Below, one piece after another: positions 16,182 through 24,152 of a stretch of DNA of 44,419 bases (positions are counted from its first letter, which is position 1; each line of letters opens with the position of its first letter). Under the pieces are notes generated by a model. The model saw nothing but the letters and a program-made list of their open reading frames with translations, had not been told where the DNA came from and did not search any database. Source of the stretch: Planctomycetes bacterium UBA7888 (GTDB lineage Bacteria > Planctomycetota > UBA1135). The translations under genes and the position numbers were made by a program. The stretch covers positions 1 to 44,419 of the forward strand of contig DLRM01000050.1 in NCBI GenBank assembly GCA_002500505.1, read 5' to 3'.

Positions 16182-17026
16182 TTCGCTTGCGGCAATCTTC
16201 TCGCTGGGGCCTTTTTTTCTTGCTGTTGCTTTCGGTCATTGCTTTTCTAGCTCCATCACTACCATTCGAGGACCCTAGTGCGATTCACTTAAATCAGCGC
16301 CTTGTCGAACCAGCATGGACTCAAGCTCCATTCTTAGGGACCGACTCCAAGGGGAGAGATCTGTTCGCTCGAATTTTCTTTGGTGCAAGAGTTTCCCTTG
16401 CAACCGGCCTCTTTGGAAGTCTCCTCGCCCTTTTTATCGGAATCCCTTGGGGTAGCATCGCAGGCCTTCTTGGAGGAAAAGTAGACCGAGTGATGATGCG
16501 AATTGCTGACGCCATGGAATCTATGCCGATGGTGGTCCTTGTTTTATTCCTACTTTCCATTCTGAGTGAGTATCGCATGGAACTTGATGCAATAGGCATC
16601 GGGCGAATGCATGTGTTTTATTTAGCCATCGGTCTATTGTTCTGGCTCCCAACTGCCCGGATTGCGCGAGCAGAAGCCTTGCGTTTGCGGTCGTCATCTT
16701 TTGTTCAAGCCGCCCAAAGCGTGGGCTCAAGCCGAAGCAGAATTCTCATCCGCCATCTACTGCCGAATATGGCGCCATCCCTTTTGGTCATGTTGGGAAT
16801 TACTGTGCCTCGGGTGGTCTTGATGGAAGCTTTCCTCTCCTTCCTGGGGCTGGGTGTCGAACCCCCTTCGATTTCCTGGGGACTCTTGGCTGCGGATGGG
16901 CTCGCCGCTCTCAACCCCCTTGTGGGTTGTTGGTGGCTACTAGCTTTTCCTGCCGCAGCATTAGTTGCCAGCCTGCTCGCTTTAAACCTCGTGGCCGATG
17001 GGCTTCGAGACAGGTTAGGCAAGTAA
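16178..17026 (+). CDS. Peptide ABC transporter permease (OppC/DppC-like)
   Basis: This 282-aa inner-membrane permease starts at GTG 16178, overlapping the OppB-like stop by 4 bp. It has an N-terminal helix (WGLFFLLLLSVIAFLAPSLP) and the OppC hallmark LGTDSKGRDLFARIFFGARV, followed by the BPD_transp_1 core. The coupling loop reads AQSVGSSRSRILIRHLLPNM, and the family's EAFLSFLGLGVEPPSISWG stretch is present. It completes the importer with the OppB-like permease, the binding lipoprotein and the two ATPases across the divergent promoter. It converges with the SGNH gene, with 33 bp between stops and no clear terminator hairpin. Confidence 0.93.
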   Translation: MIRLRQSSRWGLFFLLLLSVIAFLAPSLPFEDPSAIHLNQRLVEPAWTQAPFLGTDSKGRDLFARIFFGARVSLATGLFGSLLALFIGIPWGSIAGLLGGKVDRVMMRIADAMESMPMVVLVLFLLSILSEYRMELDAIGIGRMHVFYLAIGLLFWLPTARIARAEALRLRSSSFVQAAQSVGSSRSRILIRHLLPNMAPSLLVMLGITVPRVVLMEAFLSFLGLGVEPPSISWGLLAADGLAALNPLVGCWWLLAFPAAALVASLLALNLVADGLRDRLGK

Positions 17027-17059
17027 ACCGATTCCCCTCTCTCCCTTTATTGGAGTCGT

Positions 17060-18022
17060 TTATGGGAAAATTCCAGCTTTCTCAAACTCATCAATGACTA
17101 GTTCTGTCCTCCTCTTGATGCCTTTATCGTTCAGGTGGTAGGCAGAATCGTAGTAATACTTCTTCTCAAACATATGGCCCAATGGGTCCCCCACAAACGG
17201 GATGCCATGCTGTCGGAAATACCCTTTGATATTTTTCATGGTCTCCACATGTCCCTCTAGACGGTAGTCTTCAAAATACATCGGAGAAGAGGGCATGGCC
17301 ACAACGTTCACCCCTTCTCTTTCTGCCCAGCCCAGATAGATATCCATTGTTTGAACATAAGTAGAACTTAGCTGAGGATCCTCAATTTGGACGGGAAGCG
17401 CATGATCTAAATCGTAACGCTGACTTTCCGTGAGCTCGGCGGAGTCCAACATGATTAGGTCTCCACATTTATTTAATTTCTCCGTGGACAAGCGCCCATC
17501 AAGTGGGAGGCTTCCCTCTTTTCCCATTCTCAAGAGGCCCTCAAGAAGTCGAGCAAAGCTGGTTCGGGAGACAACAATTAACTTCTCAAGAAGGGGAAGC
17601 TCTCGGAAGTAGCTCGCGTCTCTAGACAGAAGAAAATCAACCTGAACGACTGTGGGCATGCCATCCGATTGATAGTAGTCATACTCTAGGGGAAGGAGAA
17701 CCGTATCTCCTCTTCGGAGGATCCGTTTGCTTCGGTCCAAAATATATTGCAAGCCTAAGCCGGCATTGACAGCACCATTAATTACTGGAATACCCCACTC
17801 CTCTTCCAAGGTCGTGGAATCAAATCCGAAAAGAGAATTTGACCCTGAAATAATGATTACCTTATTCCCTTGAATTGCCAGCGCTCGGCTTTCTTTGTAT
17901 TCAAAGTAATTTTGAATCCAAGCAGATTGATTAGTCTTCGAGCCAATCTGTAAATGAATCAGGGCAATCCACAACATGCAACATGTGAAGAAGGTAAGGA
18001 GAATGCTTAAAAGGAACTTCAT
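17060..18022 (-). CDS. SGNH-fold membrane-anchored acyltransferase partner of MBOAT (AlgJ/DltD-like role)
   Basis: This 320-aa protein has an N-terminal membrane anchor or uncleaved leader (residues 3-24) and an extracytoplasmic SGNH-like domain. Motifs are IIISGSNSLFGFDS (block I, candidate nucleophile Ser61) and DSAYHLNDKG near the C-terminus (Asp292 and His296, block V). It lies 3 bp downstream of the MBOAT gene on the same strand. In alginate, cellulose and teichoic-acid modification systems an MBOAT protein passes an acyl group across the membrane to such a partner, which places it on the polymer. I infer O-acetylation of an exopolysaccharide or envelope glycan; the polymer is unknown. 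No specific family name is assigned. Confidence 0.75.
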   Translation of the reverse strand: MKFLLSILLTFFTCCMLWIALIHLQIGSKTNQSAWIQNYFEYKESRALAIQGNKVIIISGSNSLFGFDSTTLEEEWGIPVINGAVNAGLGLQYILDRSKRILRRGDTVLLPLEYDYYQSDGMPTVVQVDFLLSRDASYFRELPLLEKLIVVSRTSFARLLEGLLRMGKEGSLPLDGRLSTEKLNKCGDLIMLDSAELTESQRYDLDHALPVQIEDPQLSSTYVQTMDIYLGWAEREGVNVVAMPSSPMYFEDYRLEGHVETMKNIKGYFRQHGIPFVGDPLGHMFEKKYYYDSAYHLNDKGIKRRTELVIDEFEKAGIFP

Positions 18023-18025
18023 GAT

Positions 18026-19561
18026 CTAGAAATTAAAGTACAGAAATTCGCTTTCGGAGACGGAAACCATAATCTTTATAGAGACGAATAAGACGAAACC
18101 CACCACGATTGCCGGGAGGCAGGAAGTAGTCCAGGACGCTCTACCTTTAGCAAGAGCTTCTTTCTCCTCCGTAAACCGCTCTCGAGTAATGAACTCTTGG
18201 GTATTTGGAAGGAAGAAAATGACTCCACCCAAAACAAGGAGCCAAGCAAAGCCCCAACCACTGGGGAAACTAAGGACTCCACCTCCTTCGAAAAATGAGA
18301 AGGAATTCTGAAAAAACTCAGGAAGGAACCCCTGAGAAACAGCTGGGAGCATCAAGCCGTTTTGGCCAAGAATGGCTTTCGTCAAACTCAGCGCACCGGC
18401 AAAGGTCTCTGCTCGGAAAAATGCCCAAGCAAAAGATACGGCAAGAAAAGTCAGCGCTGTAGAGAAAATCGCCCTAAGCATAGACGGCTTGGGCAAGGTT
18501 TTGGGCTTGCTTTTAAGACTGAAGTGCTTCCAAAAATGATTCAGCATCAAGTAAGCGCCATGGAGGGCACCCCAAATCACAAAATTCCAAGCAGCTCCGT
18601 GCCACAGGCCACCGAGTAGCATAGTTATGAATAGGTTTAGATATCGGGACCCCTTTCGATTTCCACCAAGTGGGATGTAAAGATAATCCTTGAGAAACCT
18701 GGACAAAGTCATGTGCCAACAACGCCAGAATTGGATAATATTTCTTGACCGATAAGGAGAATTGAAATTGAGTGGCAAAGCTATGCCAAACATTGCGCCA
18801 ATCCCTATTGCCATGTCTGCGTAGCCACTAAAATCAAAGTAGATTTGCATGGAGTAGGCAATGAGACCACCCCAGCCGTCAAAAAATGTGACGAGCTGAC
18901 CTGCGTCTGCTGCCTCAAACACTGGAGTTGAATACTCGGAAATGCCATCAGCAAGGACGACTTTCTTAAACAAACCCGCAGCAAAGGTGGTCAAGCCGAA
19001 ATTCAGATTTGACAGCCTAAATTTATAGCTCTCCTTCCGCGCAAATTGGGGAAGCATTTCAGCATGATGCACAATGGGGCCAGAAATGAGCTGTGGAAAA
19101 AAGGTCACGAACAATGCGTAATGAAGAAAATTCCTTTCTTTAACCTCCCCTCTATAAACGTCAACAATGTAAGCAATTTGCTGGAAAGTGAAGAAGGAAA
19201 TCGCCAAAGGCAGCAAGATTTTCTGACCTCCAACATCAAGGTCAAACATAGCATTGGCATTCAAAATGAAAAAGTCGGCGTACTTAAAGTAGCCCAACAA
19301 GCCAAGATTGACGGCAACCCCTGCCACTAAAATCGCTTTCTTCCTTCTCCTTTCTAAAGCGATTCCCAAGAAAAAGTTGAAGAGAATGGAGAAAATGAGC
19401 AACCAAAGATAGGCCGGATTCCACCAACCATAGAAAAATAGGGAAGAAAAAACTAGCCAAGTAACTGCTGATTTTTGGAATCCTCGTTTCCCAAGCGAAA
19501 AGAACCCCAAGAGAACAATGGGGAGGAAAAGGAAGATGAAGGCAGGCGAATTAAATAGCAT
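18026..19561 (-). CDS. MBOAT-family O-acyltransferase (AlgI-like)
   Basis: This is a 511-aa polytopic inner-membrane acyltransferase. The N-terminus MLFNSPAFIFLFLPIVLLGF is typical of AlgI-like proteins. Central motifs are YFDFSGYADMAIGIGAMFGI, NFNSPYRSRNIIQFWRCWHM, FLKDYLYIPLGGNRKGSRYL and GGLWHGAAWNFVIWGALHG, the last carrying the family's invariant active-site His. About ten or more hydrophobic segments are visible. In the family it moves acetyl groups from a cytoplasmic donor to an extracytoplasmic acceptor enzyme, here probably the SGNH protein encoded 3 bp downstream. It lies 26 bp after ridA and may be co-transcribed with coaD-ridA. No polymer-synthesis genes are nearby. Confidence 0.93.
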   Translation of the reverse strand: MLFNSPAFIFLFLPIVLLGFFSLGKRGFQKSAVTWLVFSSLFFYGWWNPAYLWLLIFSILFNFFLGIALERRRKKAILVAGVAVNLGLLGYFKYADFFILNANAMFDLDVGGQKILLPLAISFFTFQQIAYIVDVYRGEVKERNFLHYALFVTFFPQLISGPIVHHAEMLPQFARKESYKFRLSNLNFGLTTFAAGLFKKVVLADGISEYSTPVFEAADAGQLVTFFDGWGGLIAYSMQIYFDFSGYADMAIGIGAMFGIALPLNFNSPYRSRNIIQFWRCWHMTLSRFLKDYLYIPLGGNRKGSRYLNLFITMLLGGLWHGAAWNFVIWGALHGAYLMLNHFWKHFSLKSKPKTLPKPSMLRAIFSTALTFLAVSFAWAFFRAETFAGALSLTKAILGQNGLMLPAVSQGFLPEFFQNSFSFFEGGGVLSFPSGWGFAWLLVLGGVIFFLPNTQEFITRERFTEEKEALAKGRASWTTSCLPAIVVGFVLFVSIKIMVSVSESEFLYFNF

Positions 19562-19587
19562 GCTTCAATCGACTCCTAAACAGAAGG

Positions 19588-19968
19588 CTACGCTGAGTTC
19601 GCAAGAGCAGTGACTTCGATTTCAACTAGAACATCTTTGGGAAGCCTGGAAACTTCAACGCAGGCACGGGAAGGGCGGTGTTCGCCAAAGTAGTCTGCAT
19701 AGACTTCATTCACAGAAGCAAAATCATTCATGTCCTTTAAGAAAACTGAGCATTTCACAACGGAATCCTTGTCACAGCCAGCAGCCGACAAAACCCCTTC
19801 AATATTATTAAAAATTTGATGTGTCTGCTCAACCACACCTCCCTCAACCAGAGAACCATCTGGACACAAGGCTATTTGTCCCGAACAAAAAAGAAAGCCT
19901 CCAGCCTGCACAGCTTGGCTGTAGGGGCCAATCGCCGCTGGTGCCTGTTCCGTAGTAATCATTTTCAT
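19588..19968 (-). CDS. ridA: RidA family reactive intermediate (enamine/imine) deaminase
   Basis: This 126-aa protein matches the usual RidA/YjgF length. Conserved motifs are APAAIGPYSQAVQAGGFLFC at the N-terminus, FNNIEGVLSAAGCDKDSVVK in the middle and RPSRACVEVSRLPKDVLVEI at the C-terminus. The Arg of SRACVEV is the residue that holds the substrate carboxylate. The family hydrolyses 2-aminoacrylate-type enamines from PLP enzymes, protecting the cytoplasm. ATG 19968 overlaps the coaD stop (ATGA); a second ATG two codons later is possible. It forms an operon with coaD upstream and perhaps the MBOAT gene downstream. Confidence 0.95.
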   Translation of the reverse strand: MKMITTEQAPAAIGPYSQAVQAGGFLFCSGQIALCPDGSLVEGGVVEQTHQIFNNIEGVLSAAGCDKDSVVKCSVFLKDMNDFASVNEVYADYFGEHRPSRACVEVSRLPKDVLVEIEVTALANSA

Positions 19969-20456
19969 GGCTTCAGTCTATCGACCATTTGAGCGCGTAC
20001 CGCAGAAGTCAGAAAACGCTCGAGGTCTCCTCCCCCAGCGTAAACTTCTTTGATGAGCCGAGAAGACACAAAGGAAAACTCCTCGCTTGGCATAACAAAC
20101 ACCGTCTCGATGCCATCGTCTAGGGTGCGATTCGTGAGAGCCATTTGGTATTCATACTCAAAATCTGAAATTGTGCGCACACCGCGAAGGATTGTGGAGA
20201 TTCCATTCTCTTTACAGTAATCCACGACTAAACCACCAAAACTCTCAACCGTCACTTCAGGCAGGTTCTCAACCTCTGCACGAATCATGTCGACCCGCTC
20301 CTCTGCAGTAAAAAGCGGAGATTTCGAAGCATTTCGCGCGACCCCAACCCGCAAAGAGCCGAAAAGTCCAAGGCCACGATGAATTAAATCCAAATGACCA
20401 CGGGTCACTGGATCAAAGGTTCCAGGATAGAGTGCGGCAGGGACTGAGCTGGGCAT
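19965..20456 (-). CDS. coaD: Phosphopantetheine adenylyltransferase (CoaD)
   Basis: This 163-aa enzyme converts 4'-phosphopantetheine and ATP to dephospho-CoA, the penultimate step of CoA synthesis. It has the nucleotidyltransferase motif ALYPGTFDPVTRGHLDLIHR (T-x-GH), KSPLFTAEERVDMI, the ILRGVRTISDFEYEYQMALT block, and EEFSFVSSRLIKEV, which corresponds to the ISSSxVRE motif. The length is normal for CoaD. It starts at ATG 20456 with a -10-like TACACT 6 nt upstream and no SD. It is first in the leftward coaD-ridA unit, divergent from comEC with a 38-bp gap. Confidence 0.96.
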   Translation of the reverse strand: MPSSVPAALYPGTFDPVTRGHLDLIHRGLGLFGSLRVGVARNASKSPLFTAEERVDMIRAEVENLPEVTVESFGGLVVDYCKENGISTILRGVRTISDFEYEYQMALTNRTLDDGIETVFVMPSEEFSFVSSRLIKEVYAGGGDLERFLTSAVRAQMVDRLKP

Positions 20457-20478
20457 TCTAAAAGTGTAGGGTCACCCT
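20457..20478 (-). promoter_or_regulatory. Putative leaderless promoter of coaD with inverted repeat
   Basis: On the minus strand TACACT (complement of 20463-20468) lies 6 nt before the coaD ATG. It abuts an 11-bp inverted repeat AGGGT-C-ACCCT (20468-20478) near the middle of the coaD/comEC gap. The layout matches the oppD side of the gap at 13631-13668. The rightward comEC side has no convincing hexamer. Confidence 0.38.
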
Positions 20479-20494
20479 TTCGTTTTGCCTTCGT

Positions 20495-22600
20495 TTGCTT
20501 GGCGTGGAGCTCTCCGAAAAAAGGTGGATTCCCGTGGCCTGTGCATTGGCTTGGCTAGCAGGATCCTGGGTTCAATGTATTGCTTCCGCCCCACTTCCCA
20601 CCGGAAATCAAAGCTCAATCTTGGTGGCTTCCATTTCTATCTTTGTTGTCTTTCTGAAGGGGAGGAAATCAGGAAAGTTGCCCTTCCTTCTGCTTTCCAG
20701 CTTCCTTCTCGCCAGCGCCAGGTTTAGCCCCCCACCGAAACAGAGCTGGAGCAAGCCTCCCGACGAAGGGCGCCCTGTTCAATTCTGTGGTCAAGTCCTG
20801 GATTCTCATCGAAGCGATCAGGGTGGATTTGAAGGAGAAATCATCCCCATCCCATCAAAGGGCGGCTTCCCATTCCGGGCTCACTTCCCCTCCATCTCTT
20901 TTTCCTCTCGGAATAACCCCCCTCAAGGGCCTCGCCGTTTTCATGGGGTATTAAAAAAGTCCTCTTGGGGCTGGCAACTCAACCACTTGTTTGCAGATCC
21001 ATCCTTTCAGCACCATAGAGGCGCATTCCACTTTCTTACACGCACAAGAAACGCCCTTCGAGCTCGACTCGAAGAAAACCTACCCACACCAGAGGCTGGC
21101 CTCGCTCGCGCCCTCTTGCTCGGGGAATTCAAAGCCGTACACCCCCAAAGATACGCCTTATTTCGAGGGCTTGGTCTATTGCATCTTCTTGCGGTTTCTG
21201 GAATGCATTTTTGGTTGTGGGATTCCATTCTCAGGCGTTTGCTCTGTGGTCGTTTGAGGTTTCTTCGGCCACTCCTCCTTCTTTTTGCAGGAGGCTTAGC
21301 AGGGTTCCGCGCCCCGGTCATCCGCGCCCTTTCCGCCCTTTTCCTTCGGGATTGGCACCATCATTCGGGAAAGCAAGTGAACGCCTTCCACCTGTGGGCG
21401 GGGGCACTCTGGGTGGAATGTGCACTCCTTTCCCCGCGCGAACAAGGCTTGGGTTTTGTGCTCTCCTACTCTGCGACCGCAAGCTTGATCTGGGTAAACA
21501 GAACTCGAGGTGGAAACAAAACTTGGAGAATCTTTCGTTCTTCCCTGGCTGCGAGCTTGGCCACTTCCCCTTGCTTGCTGGCAAGGCAAGGCACCCTGGA
21601 GCCTTGGTCAGTTGCCCTCACCCCACCGATGTCTTTACTCCTCCCGCCTCGCATGTTGGGATCCGCCATGGCATGCCTTCCAGGCTCCCCCGGGGAGATG
21701 GTCGGAGTTTTTCTAGAAGGGCTTAGCAAATTTGAAAACCTAATTTTGGAACTTATTGATCAACTTCCGGCAACTCCACTCGTTGCTCCGAAAATCTCCC
21801 TTTCTGCTTGGGCCTTATTTTCTTTGAGCAGTGTTGTGGCGATGGGGTTAAGGAATCCAAAGTTGCGGCATATCACAATCTGCTTTGCTCTTCTAGGATT
21901 TTCAGGAAGCTTACTTTATCCCAAAAAAGGAGAACCTGGCTTCGCTCTTTTATCCGTGGGTCACGGATTGTCCGCTGTGACCGCCGGACACCAAAAAAGC
22001 TTTCTTTTTGATTTTGGAAGCATGAGTATCTCGCCAAACCTACTCTTGCGGAATAAACTCTGGCCGCACCTTCGAAAAAATTCCTGGCCGGTACCAAGAG
22101 AATGGGCTCTTAGTCATCGAGACTATGACCACTCAGGAGCAATGAAAGTATTTCAGAAAAAACATCAAAGCCAACAAATCTTCTCCACTCCAGGGACTTT
22201 CACGGAAATCGAGGGCATGACCCCCTTCCAAGCTCGACTTTGGAATTGCCCAATGCGGATAGAGGGCGAAGCCAATGCAGGAGGCTGTGTTTTGGAGCTT
22301 ATCGGTCCTTCAGGAAGGGTACTCGTCATTGGAGATCAGTTCGGGCGGGATCTTCGATGGCTTTGCACCGTACTGGAACCCGGACCGATTGAAGTCCTGG
22401 TACTCCCACATCACGGGCGAACAACTGCGGGTCTGCCGGAGTTACTAAACCATCTGCGCCCGCGTGAAGCTTGGGCTTCTTGTTCCGAAAGGGAAGCTGA
22501 CTTGGCGGCAACACCCTTGCTTAGAAAAAGAAATATCCCACTTCGATTAACAAGCGAAGAGAATCTGAAGTGGCCTCCTGTGGAAAACTCATTTTTCTAA
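20495..22600 (+). CDS. comEC: ComEC/Rec2-family DNA uptake channel
   Basis: This protein of about 701 aa transports single-stranded DNA across the inner membrane in natural transformation. The start is uncertain: TTG 20495, GTG 20504 or GTG 20534, none with an SD. Layout: an N-terminal helix pair with a periplasmic OB-like (DUF4131-type) region to about 180; the Competence membrane domain with LLHLLAVSGMHFWLW near 228; and a C-terminal metallo-beta-lactamase-like domain from about 485. That domain carries SHRDYDHSGA (HxDxDHxG) near 539, VIGDQFGRDL near 610 and PHHGRTT near 637. Metal ligands look intact, so the nuclease-like domain may be active. The next gene, comM, also serves transformation. 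The gene is complete, with no frameshift. Confidence 0.9.
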   Translation: MLGVELSEKRWIPVACALAWLAGSWVQCIASAPLPTGNQSSILVASISIFVVFLKGRKSGKLPFLLLSSFLLASARFSPPPKQSWSKPPDEGRPVQFCGQVLDSHRSDQGGFEGEIIPIPSKGGFPFRAHFPSISFSSRNNPPQGPRRFHGVLKKSSWGWQLNHLFADPSFQHHRGAFHFLTRTRNALRARLEENLPTPEAGLARALLLGEFKAVHPQRYALFRGLGLLHLLAVSGMHFWLWDSILRRLLCGRLRFLRPLLLLFAGGLAGFRAPVIRALSALFLRDWHHHSGKQVNAFHLWAGALWVECALLSPREQGLGFVLSYSATASLIWVNRTRGGNKTWRIFRSSLAASLATSPCLLARQGTLEPWSVALTPPMSLLLPPRMLGSAMACLPGSPGEMVGVFLEGLSKFENLILELIDQLPATPLVAPKISLSAWALFSLSSVVAMGLRNPKLRHITICFALLGFSGSLLYPKKGEPGFALLSVGHGLSAVTAGHQKSFLFDFGSMSISPNLLLRNKLWPHLRKNSWPVPREWALSHRDYDHSGAMKVFQKKHQSQQIFSTPGTFTEIEGMTPFQARLWNCPMRIEGEANAGGCVLELIGPSGRVLVIGDQFGRDLRWLCTVLEPGPIEVLVLPHHGRTTAGLPELLNHLRPREAWASCSEREADLAATPLLRKRNIPLRLTSEENLKWPPVENSFF

Positions 22601-22640
22601 AAACAATGTTTCCCTTTCCTTCGCACTTCGTTTCCTAAGA

Positions 22641-24152
22641 GTGCAAAGCATTCACGGAGCCACGCTACACAACGGGAATGCAGAACTCGTCCGCGTAGAA
22701 ACTCTGATTACCCGAGGCATGCCTCAGCTCATTTTAGTAGGCATGCCAGATCGCGTTGCAATGGAGGCTCGGGAGCGACTTCCTTCTGCCTTGCGCAGTC
22801 ACTCTTTTCCCTTTCCAAAAACGCGCGTATTGGTGAACCTCGTTCCCGCTCAAGTCCCGAAGCGAGGCATGCCCTTAGACCTCGCCATGGCGGTGTCGCT
22901 TTTAGTCGCACAAAGTTGTATTCCTGCTCCAAGAGGGCGCTGGCTCTTTTTGGGTGAACTGGATTTAGATGGACGGATCATTCCTCCAGAGCGCGGCACT
23001 TTATTGGCAGCTTTAGCTACTGAAGGCAACTTTGCGGGAATAATTGGGGCGCCTGAAGTGGCTCACGAGGCGGCCCTTGCTCCAGGTGTGCTGGCTTTTG
23101 GTGCCGTAGACCTATCTGAAGTTGTGCAAATCCTGCTTCATCCGGACCAGCACGTTGCCGCCTTTGGGCAGGAGAATGCCGGAAAGAGAGAGGACTCTCG
23201 CCTTGAAGATGTGCGAGGCCAAACCCTGGCAAGAGAAGCCGCTATTTTGTCCGTTGCCGGTGGGCACCCACTCTTTTTGCAAGGCCCTCCAGGAACGGGG
23301 AAGAGCATGCTTGCCAAAAGAATCTCTGGGCTCTTGCCGCCCTTAAATCCAAACCAGGCACTGGAGGTCGCTCGAGTGGAAGCTTGTTTAGGCAGAGTGC
23401 CCTCCCTACCCCGCCAAGCCCCTTTACGCGCACCACACACCAGCGTTTCGGCCCAGGGCGTTCTGGGAGGCGGACGACCCTTGAGGCCCGGAGAAATCTC
23501 TAGGGCCCACCACGGGGTCTTATTTCTGGACGAATTACCAGAATTCGCACGCCCCGTTCTGGAAGGTCTTCGACAGCCTCTGGAAGAGGGTGAAGTTCGA
23601 CTCCAACGTGCAGACAGTTGGGCTTGTTTCCCTGCAAAAGTCCTCCTAGTTGCGGCCAGAAACCCATGCCCTTGCGGCTACTTGACGCATCCAAAAATTG
23701 GTTGTCAGTGCACAACCCTTCAAGTTCAGCGTTACCTACATAAAGCAAGTGGCCCACTATTGGACCGTTTTGACCTGTTCGTGGAAATGGGACCTGTGGC
23801 CCCGGAAGCTCTTGATGCGCCACCGACCTCTCCCACACAATCGGAGGCTACCCAGAAAATTGAGTCGGCGCGAAAAATTCAGGCTGACCGACTCAGCGGA
23901 GACATGCCGGCCAAAGGCGGAGAAATGCAGTTTGACCATCTACTCAACTGCGGAGTCAGCGCAGCCGCCAAGAGAAGGATTCATCAAGCCGCTCACAGCC
24001 TTCACTGGAGCGGGCGTGCCCAGCTACGTTGCCTAAGAGTCGCTCGAACTATTGCAGACCTAATGGAAAGCAAAGAAATCTCCGAAGGTCATGTGCTAGA
24101 AGCTCTTAGTTTCAGGCGTCCTATTTTGGAGCTGGAAGGTGCCAAAGGCTAA
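22641..24152 (+). CDS. comM: ComM/YifB-family AAA+ helicase (Mg-chelatase-like)
   Basis: This 503-aa protein starts at GTG 22641, 40 bp after comEC. The N-terminal ChlI/Lon-S16-like domain shows HGATLHNGNAELVRVETLI and GMPDRVAMEARERLPSAL. The AAA+ core has Walker A QGPPGTGKSMLAKRI near 215-222, Walker B GVLFLDELPEFARPVLEGL, and a Cys cluster NPCPCGYLTHPKIGCQC that is typical of the family. The C-terminal Mg_chelatase_C domain contains SGRAQLRCLRVARTIADL. ComM promotes branch migration during integration of transforming DNA. Together with comEC it suggests a competence operon. Its last 32 bp overlap the convergent membrane-protein gene. Confidence 0.95.
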   Translation: MQSIHGATLHNGNAELVRVETLITRGMPQLILVGMPDRVAMEARERLPSALRSHSFPFPKTRVLVNLVPAQVPKRGMPLDLAMAVSLLVAQSCIPAPRGRWLFLGELDLDGRIIPPERGTLLAALATEGNFAGIIGAPEVAHEAALAPGVLAFGAVDLSEVVQILLHPDQHVAAFGQENAGKREDSRLEDVRGQTLAREAAILSVAGGHPLFLQGPPGTGKSMLAKRISGLLPPLNPNQALEVARVEACLGRVPSLPRQAPLRAPHTSVSAQGVLGGGRPLRPGEISRAHHGVLFLDELPEFARPVLEGLRQPLEEGEVRLQRADSWACFPAKVLLVAARNPCPCGYLTHPKIGCQCTTLQVQRYLHKASGPLLDRFDLFVEMGPVAPEALDAPPTSPTQSEATQKIESARKIQADRLSGDMPAKGGEMQFDHLLNCGVSAAAKRRIHQAAHSLHWSGRAQLRCLRVARTIADLMESKEISEGHVLEALSFRRPILELEGAKG

